Assembly: GCF_000236565.1 (NCBI RefSeq)
Contig: NZ_AHAM01000181.1
Coordinates: 1 to 47,084, forward strand
Source: Mesorhizobium alhagi CCNWXJ12-2
GTDB lineage: Bacteria; Pseudomonadota; Alphaproteobacteria; Rhizobiales; Rhizobiaceae
Length of the DNA: 47,084 nucleotides
Direction of reading: 5' to 3'
This document shows positions 31,576-39,418 of the stretch, piece by piece. The notes beneath the pieces are model-generated. The model was not told where the DNA came from and did not search any database. It worked only from the letters and a program-made list of their open reading frames with translations. Each line of letters opens with the position of its first letter. Positions within the stretch are counted from its first letter, which is position 1. The translations under genes and the position numbers were made by a program.

Positions 31576-32877
31576 TTGAGCAGGCTGGACACTTTCGTGG
31601 CGCCCGAACCCAGCGTGCCGCTGATCAAGGCGATGACGGTAGTGAACCGCGTCCTCATGCTGCGTGGCGTCCTCGGCTTCCGCGACATTCCTCCGTTCAA
31701 CAGGATCGCGGGCCTGCGCGGCATCGCAAATATCCGCCACATCGATTTTCCCGAAGCCGACCGCGCCCGGCTTGCCGCTGCGTGCGGGCAGGGGAAGGCG
31801 ACCTTCATCACGCCCAATCATCCCGAATTCTTCACCGACTGGATGATCGACAAGGAGATCGCCTCGCATGTCTGTCCGCTGGCCGCGTTCTGGGCGACCA
31901 ACGGCGTCGTCAACGGCCTCGGCAAAGCGGCGCAGAAATTCTGGCTCGCCAACAATCTGATCGCGCAGATTCCGGGCAACAGCCAGGCCGCGCGCGAGCA
32001 TTCGGTTTCTTGGGCGCTGACAGGTCACGGCGTGCTGCTTCATCCGGAAGGCAGCGTCGGCTGGCACGGCGATTATGTCGCGCCGTTGATGCCGGGCGCC
32101 GCCGAGATGGCGCTGGAGGCGCTGAAACGCGGCCGCGAGGCCGGACGCGATCCCGATGCCTGGATTGCGCCTATCGTCTGGAAACTGGCTTTCACCCGCG
32201 ACGTCGAAGCGGATTTGATGAGGGAATGCGCCTATGTCGAGCGTAGCCTGAAGATCGAGCCGACGCCGCGGTCGATCGCACTTCCCGACCGGGTCTACCG
32301 CATCTACGAGACCTTGCTGTCCCGGGATGAGGAAAAGAACGGCGTTCAGGCGGATCGCGCGGCTCCATTCAGGTCGCGCCAGAAGCGCCTGATCGAAGCC
32401 ATGCACGACCGGCTATGCGAACTCCTGCCCGAGGCTACTCCGTCGGGCCGCGGCGATACTATGCGGAGCGCGCGGCGCTTCCTTCGTGAAAACAGCTCCG
32501 CCGATCCGGAATTGCGCAAGCAGGTGAAGTCGCTGTCGGAAACCATTATGCGCGTCCAGCGCGTCGGCGATTTCGCCTTCACCAGCAAAGCCGTGACGCA
32601 GGAGGGGATCGCCGAGCATATCAAGCGCATCCGCAACGACTACTGCAAGGGCACGCTGCGCGACACGCTGAACCGCTTCATGCCGCAGCCGGCCGGACCC
32701 CGCCGCGCCCATATCCGGGTGCCGGAACCGCTCGCGATGAACGATTATCGAGGCACGCCCACCGAAGCCATGGCTGAGATCCGCCGCCGCATGCAGGCGG
32801 CGCTGGATGAGATCAATGACGGCCTGCACGCCGGCGGGTTCTCGAAAACCTTTTCAAATCCGTTCTACCGCCGATAA
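31576..32877 (+). CDS. 1-acyl-sn-glycerol-3-phosphate acyltransferase family (PlsC-like)
   Basis: A 433-residue protein with a glycerophosphate-acyltransferase-like core: FITPNHPEFFTDWMID (acyltransferase His with Asp five residues on, where the family has four) and LLHPEGSVGWHGDYV (EG motif). The C-terminal 200 residues (many Arg) have no known domain that I can name. The start is TTG 31576 with GGGAGG seven bases upstream. It stands alone, 57 bases after the DUF4031 gene and 222 bases before rpsB. The substrate is uncertain. Confidence 0.8.
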   Translation: MSRLDTFVAPEPSVPLIKAMTVVNRVLMLRGVLGFRDIPPFNRIAGLRGIANIRHIDFPEADRARLAAACGQGKATFITPNHPEFFTDWMIDKEIASHVCPLAAFWATNGVVNGLGKAAQKFWLANNLIAQIPGNSQAAREHSVSWALTGHGVLLHPEGSVGWHGDYVAPLMPGAAEMALEALKRGREAGRDPDAWIAPIVWKLAFTRDVEADLMRECAYVERSLKIEPTPRSIALPDRVYRIYETLLSRDEEKNGVQADRAAPFRSRQKRLIEAMHDRLCELLPEATPSGRGDTMRSARRFLRENSSADPELRKQVKSLSETIMRVQRVGDFAFTSKAVTQEGIAEHIKRIRNDYCKGTLRDTLNRFMPQPAGPRRAHIRVPEPLAMNDYRGTPTEAMAEIRRRMQAALDEINDGLHAGGFSKTFSNPFYRR

Positions 32878-32943
32878 AGTCCAGGTTGCGGGGTGCATCC
32901 TGTTCACCTGCGGTAAGCCGGATGATCGCATTCCTGCGCCGGG

Positions 32944-32972
32944 TTGCATTGTAGCGCCGTTCCCTCTATATG
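32944..32972 (+). promoter_or_regulatory. Candidate rpsB promoter
   Basis: TTGCAT (32944-32949) and TATATG (32967-32972) stand 17 bases apart; transcription would begin near 32979, leaving a leader of about 120 bases before rpsB that may carry autoregulation by S2. It is the likely main promoter of the whole rpsB to lpxB run. Confidence 0.55.
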
Positions 32973-33099
32973 CGCGCTCATTCCACACACGGACTTTGGT
33001 GTCTGCCCGGGAGAAATCCGGCTGAAACCTCCGGTGGCGTCAAGGGAACATTCCCAGAAACGTCAAGTGTCCGTGGAGGCTAACCGGAAAGGACAAAGA

Positions 33100-33906
33100 A
33101 TGGCTCTGCCTGATTTCAGCATGCGCCAGCTATTGGAAGCTGGCATTCACTTCGGCCACCAGACCCACCGCTGGAATCCGAAAATGGCCCCGTACATCTA
33201 CGGCGCCCGTAACAACATCCACGTCATCGACCTCTCGCAGACGGTGCCTATGCTGCATCAGGCTCTGAAGCAGGTTTCCGATGTCGTCGCCAAGGGCGGC
33301 CGCGTGCTGTTCGTCGGCACCAAGCGCCAGGCTTCGGACATCATCGCCGATGCGGCCCAGCGTTCGGCCCAGTACTACGTCAATTCGCGTTGGCTCGGCG
33401 GCATGCTGACCAACTGGAAGACGATCTCGAATTCGATCCAGCGCCTGCGCAAGCTCGACGAGATCCTGGCCGGCGAAGGCAGCGGCGGCCTCACCAAGAA
33501 GGAGCTTCTGAACCTTCAGCGTGAGCGCGAGAAACTCGACAAGGCGCTCGGCGGCATCAAGGACATGGGCTCGACGCCCGACCTGATGTTTGTGATCGAC
33601 ACCAACAAGGAAGCGATCGCCATTCTCGAGGCCAAGCGTCTCGGCATCCCGGTCGTCGCCGTCATCGATTCCAACTGCGACCCGGACAAGATCGACTTCC
33701 CGATCCCCGGCAATGACGACGCCGCGCGCGCGATCCAGCTTTATTGCGATCTGATCGCCAAGGCTGCGATCGACGGCATTGCGCGCCAGCAGGGCGCCCT
33801 TGGCGTCGATGTCGGCGCCGCCGCTGAAGCGCCGGTCGAGCCGACACTCGACGAGACGCCGGCGGCCAGCGCTCCCGAAGCGGCAGCCGGCGCTCCCGAA
33901 GCGTAA
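33100..33906 (+). CDS. rpsB: 30S ribosomal protein S2
   Basis: A 268-residue ribosomal protein of the small subunit. Its sequence is canonical: [29 protein letters not shown], then [28 protein letters not shown]-like region and [17 protein letters not shown]. The last 35 residues form an Ala/Pro/Glu tail typical of alphaproteobacterial S2. GGAAAGGA lies six bases before ATG 33100. It heads the superoperon. Confidence 0.99.
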   Translation: MALPDFSMRQLLEAGIHFGHQTHRWNPKMAPYIYGARNNIHVIDLSQTVPMLHQALKQVSDVVAKGGRVLFVGTKRQASDIIADAAQRSAQYYVNSRWLGGMLTNWKTISNSIQRLRKLDEILAGEGSGGLTKKELLNLQREREKLDKALGGIKDMGSTPDLMFVIDTNKEAIAILEAKRLGIPVVAVIDSNCDPDKIDFPIPGNDDAARAIQLYCDLIAKAAIDGIARQQGALGVDVGAAAEAPVEPTLDETPAASAPEAAAGAPEA

Positions 33907-33913
33907 ATCGACG

Positions 33914-33960
33914 GGGCCGGTTCCGGCCCTAATTCCTTGCGACGCGGATTGCCGCGTCGC
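33914..33960 (+). other. Two tandem hairpins between rpsB and tsf
   Basis: GGGCCGG-TT-CCGGCCC (33914-33929), then GCGACGCGG-ATTG-CCGCGTCGC (33939-33960), both perfect. Neither has a long T-run. They could be mRNA processing sites or weak attenuators that set the S2 to EF-Ts ratio. Confidence 0.5.
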
Positions 33961-34021
33961 CGGCAGGCGCATCATCGAGCACTCGGTGGTGCGCTCGCGC
34001 ATTTCGATCCAAGAGGCAAAA

Positions 34022-34945
34022 ATGAGCATTACGGCAGCACAGGTCAAACAACTCCGCGACATGACCGGCGCGGGCATGATGGATTGCAAGGCGGCGCTCG
34101 CCGAAACCAATGGCGACATGGAAGCGGCCGTCGACTGGCTGCGCGCCAAGGGCATCGCCAAGGCCGACAAGAAGGCCGGCCGCACCGCGGCTGAAGGCCT
34201 GGTCGGCGTCGCCGGCGACGCGACTTCGGCCGTCGTCGTCGAGGTCAACTCGGAGACCGACTTCGTCGCTCGCGCCGAATCCTTCCAGGAAATCGTGCGC
34301 AACGTGGCGCAGGTGGCGCTGGCTGTTGGCGGCGAAACCGAAGCCGTCGCCAACGCCAAGTATCCGGGCACCGACAAGACTGTCACGCAGGCCATCAAGG
34401 ATGCAGTAGGCACCATCGGCGAGAACCTGTCGTTCCGCCGCTCGGCGAAGCTGTCGGTCGGCGCAGGCGCTGTCGCGACCTATGTCCACAACGCGGTCGC
34501 TGAAAACCTCGGCAAGCTCGGCGTGCTGGTCGCGATCGAGACCGCGGGCAATGCGGACGCCGCCCGCGCCTTTGCCCGCCAGGTTGCGATGCATGTCGCG
34601 GCCACCAACCCGCTGGCGCTGACCGCCGAGCAGATCGATCCGGCCGCCGTCGCGCGCGAGCGGGCGATCTTCACGGAGCAGGCCCGCGAATCGGGCAAGC
34701 CGGACAACATCATCGAAAAGATGGTCGAGGGCCGCCTGCGCAAGTTCTACGAGGAAGTCGTGCTCCTGAAGCAGTCCTTCGTGCTCAACCCCGACATCAC
34801 GGTCGAGGCTGCGCTCAAGGAAGCCGAGAAGGAAATTGGCGCGCCGGCCAAGATCACCGGCTTTATCCGCTTTGCGCTCGGCGAAGGCATCGAGCGTGAA
34901 GAAAGCGACTTCGCGGCGGAAGTTGCGGCGGCAGTGAAAAAGTAA
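34022..34945 (+). CDS. tsf: Elongation factor Ts
   Basis: A 307-residue guanine-nucleotide exchange factor that recycles EF-Tu. It opens [30 protein letters not shown] and has the exchange motif [18 protein letters not shown] lies seven bases before the ATG. Normal length for the order. 115 bases of intergenic sequence with two hairpins separate it from rpsB. Confidence 0.99.
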   Translation: MSITAAQVKQLRDMTGAGMMDCKAALAETNGDMEAAVDWLRAKGIAKADKKAGRTAAEGLVGVAGDATSAVVVEVNSETDFVARAESFQEIVRNVAQVALAVGGETEAVANAKYPGTDKTVTQAIKDAVGTIGENLSFRRSAKLSVGAGAVATYVHNAVAENLGKLGVLVAIETAGNADAARAFARQVAMHVAATNPLALTAEQIDPAAVARERAIFTEQARESGKPDNIIEKMVEGRLRKFYEEVVLLKQSFVLNPDITVEAALKEAEKEIGAPAKITGFIRFALGEGIEREESDFAAEVAAAVKK

Positions 34946-34979
34946 CGCTGCATCAAGCCTTTCATGGCGGCTTATGAGG

Positions 34980-35007
34980 AGGGCATCGCGTGACAACGCG
35001 GTGCCCT
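34980..35007 (+). other. Hairpin between tsf and pyrH
   Basis: AGGGCATCGCG (34980-34990) pairs with CGCGGTGCCCT (34997-35007), one G-U pair in an 11-bp stem, loop TGACAA. Followed by TCGTGT, so a weak or partial terminator at most. Confidence 0.5.
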
Positions 35008-35048
35008 TCGTGTATCGCGCGCATGAACACGATACCGACGAGGAAGCG

Positions 35049-35771
35049 ATGACGAGCAAACCCCTGTACCGGCGCGTGGTTTTGAAGGCGTCGGGCGAGG
35101 CGCTGATGGGCGAACAGCATTTCGGCATCGACGTCTCGGTCGTCGACCGCATCGCCTCCGACATCGCCGAGGCGAGGGCGCTCGGGGTCGAAGTGGGCGT
35201 CGTCATCGGCGGCGGCAATATCTTTCGCGGTGTGGCCGTCGCTTCCAAGGGCGGCGACCGCGTCACCGGCGACCACATGGGCATGCTCGCAACCGTCATC
35301 AATTCGTTGGCGCTGCGCACCTCGCTGGTCAAGCTCGGCGTCGATGCGGTCGTATTGTCGGCGATCGCCATGCCCGAACTCTGCGAAAGCTTTTCGCAGC
35401 GCCAGGCGACCGCCTACATGAACCAGGGCAAGGTGGTCATCTTCGCCGGCGGCACCGGCAATCCCTTCTTCACCACGGATTCTGCCGCCGCATTGCGCGC
35501 CGCCGAGATCGGCGCCGACGCCCTGTTCAAGGGCACGCAAGTCGACGGCGTCTACTCCGCCGACCCGAAAGTGGATCCTTCAGCGGTGCGTTACAGCCGC
35601 ATCAGCCATGCCGATGTCATCAATCAGGGCCTGTCGATCATGGACACGGCCGCAATTGCGCTTGCGCGCGAAAACAACATCCCGATAATCGTCTATTCGA
35701 TCCACGAGAAGGGTGGTTTCGGCGAAATCCTAACCGGTGGCGGTCGCTGCACGATCGTCGCCGACACCTGA
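35049..35771 (+). CDS. pyrH: UMP kinase
   Basis: A 240-residue amino-acid-kinase-fold enzyme that makes UDP from UMP. Marks are RRVVLKASGEALMG, VIGGGNIFRGVAVASKGGDRVTGDHMGML, FAGGTGNPFFTTDSAAALRAAEIGAD and the C-terminal MDTAAIALARENNIPIIVYS. ATG 35049 has AGGA four bases upstream; the longer in-frame start at 34974 lies before the hairpin and is rejected. Confidence 0.98.
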   Translation: MTSKPLYRRVVLKASGEALMGEQHFGIDVSVVDRIASDIAEARALGVEVGVVIGGGNIFRGVAVASKGGDRVTGDHMGMLATVINSLALRTSLVKLGVDAVVLSAIAMPELCESFSQRQATAYMNQGKVVIFAGGTGNPFFTTDSAAALRAAEIGADALFKGTQVDGVYSADPKVDPSAVRYSRISHADVINQGLSIMDTAAIALARENNIPIIVYSIHEKGGFGEILTGGGRCTIVADT

Positions 35772-35811
35772 AGACGAATTGGTCCGATTGTAGGGGCCGA
35801 GGAGAGTGAAA

Positions 35812-36372
35812 ATGACCAGCGGGGCAGACTTCAACGACATTCATCGCCGCATGGATGGAGCGATCAACGCGTTCAAGCACGATCTGGCTTCGCTCAGGAC
35901 CGGCCGGGCGTCCAGCAACCTGCTCGATCCGATCATGGTCCAGGCCTATGGCTCCGCCATGCCGATCACCCAGGTCGCGACGGTTTCGGTGCCGGAGCCG
36001 CGGATGATCTCGGTCTCGGTCTGGGACAAGTCGATGGTCGGAGCCGTCGATCGCGCCATTCGCGAATCCAATCTTGGCTTCAATCCGATCATGGACGGCA
36101 CTACGCTGCGCATTCCGCTGCCCGAACTCAACGAGCAGCGCCGCAAGGAACTGGTCAAGATCGCCCACACCTATGCCGAGAACGCGCGCATCGCCGCCCG
36201 GCATGTTCGCCGCGACGGCATGGATCACCTTAAAAAGGCTGAAAAGGACGGCGATATTAGCGAGGACGAGCATCGCAAGCAGGCCGACCGCATCCAGAAG
36301 CTGACGGACGAGACGATCAGTTCGATCGACGGCCTGCTGGCGGCGAAAGAAGCCGAGATCATGCACGTCTGA
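35812..36372 (+). CDS. frr: Ribosome recycling factor
   Basis: A 186-residue protein that, with EF-G, splits the ribosome after termination. Typical parts are [24 protein letters not shown]-like [19 protein letters not shown] and the C-terminal helix [35 protein letters not shown] 35812 has GGAG at a good distance; GTG 35806 is too close to it. Its stop overlaps uppS as TGATG. Confidence 0.98.
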   Translation: MTSGADFNDIHRRMDGAINAFKHDLASLRTGRASSNLLDPIMVQAYGSAMPITQVATVSVPEPRMISVSVWDKSMVGAVDRAIRESNLGFNPIMDGTTLRIPLPELNEQRRKELVKIAHTYAENARIAARHVRRDGMDHLKKAEKDGDISEDEHRKQADRIQKLTDETISSIDGLLAAKEAEIMHV

Positions 36373-37124
36373 TGCGCGGCATTGCCGCGGCCGAAAGCGA
36401 AGAAATGACAACGCCCGCGCATGTCGCGATCATCATGGATGGAAACGGCCGCTGGGCGAAGGCTCGCGGCCTTCCACGCCTCGCCGGGCATCGCGCGGGC
36501 GTCGAGGCGCTGCGGCAGGCCGTGCGGGCAGCCGGCGAATTCGGCGTCTCCTGGCTTACCGTATATGCGTTCTCGTCGGAAAACTGGTCGCGGCCGAAAT
36601 CCGAAGTCAGCGACCTGATGGGGCTCCTGAAGCTGTTCATCCGGCGCGATCTCGCCGAGCTTCACCAGAACGGCGTGCGGGTAAAAATCATCGGCGAACG
36701 CGCCGGCTTGCAGGGCGACATTAAGATATTGCTCGAAGAGGCCGAGGCTCTGACCGCCGGCAACGATGCGCTGAACCTCGTCATCGCCTTCAACTATGGC
36801 GGCCGCGACGAGATCGCGCGGGCCGCGCAAAAGCTGGCCGCCGCTGCGGTCTCGGGGAGCATCGCTCCCGGCGATATCACGGCAGAGATCGTGGCCGAGG
36901 CGCTCGACACGCGCGACGTTCCGGATCCCGACCTCGTCATCCGCACCAGCGGCGAGATGCGGCTGTCGAATTTCCTGCTCTGGCAGGCAGCTTATAGCGA
37001 ACTTGTCTTCCTTCCCTGCTATTGGCCCGATTTCACCCGCGAGCATTTCGCCGATTCGCTCAGGGAGTTCGCCGCGCGCGAGCGGCGTTTCGGCGGCGTG
37101 TCGGCCCGGGATGTGGCGCTGTGA
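36372..37124 (+). CDS. uppS: Undecaprenyl diphosphate synthase (isoprenyl transferase)
   Basis: A 250-residue cis-prenyltransferase that makes the C55 carrier for peptidoglycan and O-antigen. Motifs: [14 protein letters not shown] with catalytic Asp, FSSENWSRP, and [23 protein letters not shown] 36372 overlaps the frr stop as TGATG; ATG 36405 ([11 protein letters not shown]) is an equally good start and would drop 11 residues. It overlaps cdsA by four bases. Confidence 0.97.
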   Translation: MRGIAAAESEEMTTPAHVAIIMDGNGRWAKARGLPRLAGHRAGVEALRQAVRAAGEFGVSWLTVYAFSSENWSRPKSEVSDLMGLLKLFIRRDLAELHQNGVRVKIIGERAGLQGDIKILLEEAEALTAGNDALNLVIAFNYGGRDEIARAAQKLAAAAVSGSIAPGDITAEIVAEALDTRDVPDPDLVIRTSGEMRLSNFLLWQAAYSELVFLPCYWPDFTREHFADSLREFAARERRFGGVSARDVAL

Positions 37125-37951
37125 GCGCCGCCCAGTTGAGCAACCTGCAGCTTCGCTTTCTCTCGGCGGTCGTGCTGGCGATCGTCGTACTGGGGCTGAC
37201 CTGGCTCGGTGGGCTGCCGTTCCGGTTGTTTGCCGCCCTGATCGGCGCTGCGATCTTCTACGAATGGTGCGCAATGTCCCGCACCGTAGCCAACGCCTCC
37301 TACCAGATGCTCACGGCGCTGTTCCTGGCGGCCGTTCTTTTGGCGTTGCTGGCTGGCCTGCCGGCCGCAACGGTGCTGCTCGTCTTGGCCGGCGCCGTGG
37401 TCGCTTCAATCGCGGTTGGCCTCGTTCGCGGGCAGGGATCATGGCCGACGATCGGCCTCGCCTATGCTGGTTTTTCAGCCGTTTCACTGGCTTTTCTTCG
37501 CGGCGGCGACCATTCCGGGCTCGTCGCCATCCTGTTCCTGTTCGCGACTGTTTGGGCGACCGACATCCTCGCCTACTTCGCCGGGCGCACAATCGGCGGT
37601 CCAAAACTCGCGCCGGCGATCTCTCCGGGCAAGACATGGAGCGGCGCGATCGGCGGCGCAGTCGGCGGGCTTGCCGCGGGCCTCATCGCCGCAGCTCTTG
37701 CTGGCGTCGCCAATCTTTCCGTCCTTGGCCTTGTCGCCCTGCTGCTGTCCGTCGTCTCGCAGATGGGCGATTTGTTCGAATCCTGGGTCAAGCGGCGTTG
37801 CGGCGTGAAGGATTCAGGCGCCATCATTCCCGGCCATGGCGGCGTCATGGATCGCGTCGACGGGCTTGTCGCGGCGGCGTTTGCCCTATACGTCATCGGC
37901 TGGATGGCGGGCGGCGCCGATCATCCGGCGCGTGGCCTGTTTCCGCTCTGA
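37121..37951 (+). CDS. cdsA: Phosphatidate cytidylyltransferase
   Basis: A 276-residue inner-membrane enzyme with about seven helices that makes CDP-diacylglycerol for all phospholipids. The signature near the C-terminus, [13 protein letters not shown]...[13 protein letters not shown], is complete. The start is GTG 37121, overlapping the uppS stop as GTGA. In many relatives dxr follows; here the next gene is rseP, 109 bases on. Confidence 0.97.
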   Translation: MSAAQLSNLQLRFLSAVVLAIVVLGLTWLGGLPFRLFAALIGAAIFYEWCAMSRTVANASYQMLTALFLAAVLLALLAGLPAATVLLVLAGAVVASIAVGLVRGQGSWPTIGLAYAGFSAVSLAFLRGGDHSGLVAILFLFATVWATDILAYFAGRTIGGPKLAPAISPGKTWSGAIGGAVGGLAAGLIAAALAGVANLSVLGLVALLLSVVSQMGDLFESWVKRRCGVKDSGAIIPGHGGVMDRVDGLVAAAFALYVIGWMAGGADHPARGLFPL

Positions 37952-38060
37952 GCGGAACACCACCCGGGTTTCCAGTATACCGACGCCACGGATTCGCCGG
38001 GATTGAGGTCACAGTCCGCGGCGCGATCGTCGCAATGGCGGTTTTGATCGAGGGCACGAT
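37952..38060 (+). other. cdsA-rseP gap lacking dxr
   Basis: This 109-base gap holds no gene. In Caulobacter and Agrobacterium relatives dxr (1-deoxy-D-xylulose-5-phosphate reductoisomerase) sits here as I remember. I saw no terminator. The gap's last bases, GAGGGCACGAT, serve as the ribosome site of rseP. Confidence 0.6.
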
Positions 38061-39200
38061 TTGAACGAGTTGTTTTCAACGCTGTTCGGCTTAGACAGCC
38101 TGCTTGTCGGCACCATCGTGCCGTTCCTGTTCGTGCTGACCGTTGTCGTGTTCGTGCATGAGATGGGCCACTATCTCGTCGGCCGCTGGTGCGGCATTGG
38201 CGTCAAGGCCTTCTCCATCGGCTTCGGTCCCGAGATATTCGGCTTCAACGATCGCCATGGCACGCGCTGGAAGCTCTCGGCCATCCCGCTCGGCGGCTAC
38301 GTCAAATTCGTCGGCGACATGAACGTCACCAGTACGCCCGATGCCGAGGAAGCCGAGAAGCTGACGCCGGCCGAACGCCATGTGGCTTTCCACACCCAGC
38401 CGGTCTGGAAACGCGCGGCGACGGTCGTCGCCGGGCCGCTGTTCAATTTCCTGCTGACCATCGCCGTGCTTGCGACGTTCTTCATGACCTATGGCCGCGT
38501 GGTGTCGGAACCGATGATCGCGGAAGTTCAGGCCGGCAGTCCCGCCGAAATCGCCGGCTTTATGCCCGGCGACCGTTTCGTCAGTGTCAACGGCAGTCCG
38601 GTGCGGACCTTCGCCGACGTCCAGTACCACGTCTCAGGCCGTGCCGGCGATCCGCTCGTCTTCGTGCTGCTGCGCGACGGCAAGGAGGTCGAACTGACGG
38701 CGACACCCAAAGTCACCGAGCAGAAGGACGCCGCCGGCAACACTTTCCGCATCGGCGTCATCGGAGTGGTCAACAACAACGAAGTCGGCCAGTTCCGCGT
38801 CATCGAATATAGCGTGCCTGGCGCGGTGGCGGAGGCCGTGAACGAGACGGGCCGCATCATCGCGCGCACCGGCCAGTTCCTGAAGCGCTTCGCGGTCGGG
38901 CGCGAGGACAAATGCCAGCTCGGTGGCCCGATCAAGATCGCCGACATGGCCGGCAAGGCAGCCAAGCTCGGCTTCGAACGGCTGGTCGAGCTGATCGCGC
39001 TGCTCTCCGTCGGCATAGGATTCTTGAACCTTCTGCCGATTCCCCCACTGGACGGGGGCCATCTGGTTTTCTACGGCATAGAGGCTGTCATCAGGCGTCC
39101 CGTATCGGAGCGCATGATGGAAGCGGTGTATCGAACGGGGATGATTCTTGTTCTCGCCTTCATGGCGTTCGTTTTCTGGAACGACCTGTTTGGGTGCTGA
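38061..39200 (+). CDS. rseP: Site-2 protease RseP (membrane zinc metalloprotease)
   Basis: A 379-residue inner-membrane protease that cleaves within the membrane in envelope-stress signalling. The zinc site is HEMGH (VVVFVHEMGHYLVGRW) in the first helix, a PDZ domain spans about 150-230 (SPAEIAGFMPGDRFVSVNG), and the second signature is NLLPIPPLDGGHL. Start is TTG 38061 with GAGGG eight bases upstream. It is followed by 218 bases before bamA. Confidence 0.97.
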   Translation: MNELFSTLFGLDSLLVGTIVPFLFVLTVVVFVHEMGHYLVGRWCGIGVKAFSIGFGPEIFGFNDRHGTRWKLSAIPLGGYVKFVGDMNVTSTPDAEEAEKLTPAERHVAFHTQPVWKRAATVVAGPLFNFLLTIAVLATFFMTYGRVVSEPMIAEVQAGSPAEIAGFMPGDRFVSVNGSPVRTFADVQYHVSGRAGDPLVFVLLRDGKEVELTATPKVTEQKDAAGNTFRIGVIGVVNNNEVGQFRVIEYSVPGAVAEAVNETGRIIARTGQFLKRFAVGREDKCQLGGPIKIADMAGKAAKLGFERLVELIALLSVGIGFLNLLPIPPLDGGHLVFYGIEAVIRRPVSERMMEAVYRTGMILVLAFMAFVFWNDLFGC

Positions 39201-39204
39201 AAAC

Positions 39205-39312
39205 ATGAAGAAATTCGGGCTGACGACAGCCGTTGTTACGACGGCGTTTACCATCGCGGGGAATATGCGTGACGCGAAAGCCACGCGGAATGGCGAAGTA
39301 AACGCAAATTAA
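39205..39312 (+). CDS. Possible 35-residue peptide upstream of bamA
   Basis: A short frame that opens MKKFGLTTAVVTTAFTIAG, like a secretion signal, and ends shortly after in a polar tail. It begins four bases after the rseP stop. It has no strong ribosome site and no recognised family, and could be chance. If real, it may be a leader peptide for bamA. Confidence 0.2.
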   Translation: MKKFGLTTAVVTTAFTIAGNMRDAKATRNGEVNAN

Positions 39313-39367
39313 CCAGAAGCCTTGCGTGTAGGGAAAATCCGGTTAATACGGTATGGGAAATTTACCG
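39309..39367 (+). promoter_or_regulatory. bamA upstream region with nested dyads
   Basis: TTAACC (39309-39314) and GGTTAA (39341-39346) form an inverted repeat around a TTGCGT box (39322-39327), and CGGTA-N9-TACCG (39349-39367) follows, with TAATAC as a weak -10 (39344-39349). This may be a bamA promoter under stress or cell-cycle control. Confidence 0.3.
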
Positions 39368-39418
39368 CACGTCCGGTTTTCTCGCCGTGGGGACTTCGAG
39401 AAAAGGTTTTTAAGCCCG

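Noticed and set aside
33130-35371. Long open frames opposite rpsB, tsf and pyrH
   Set aside because: All are antisense to essential, unmistakable genes and show the same biased composition.
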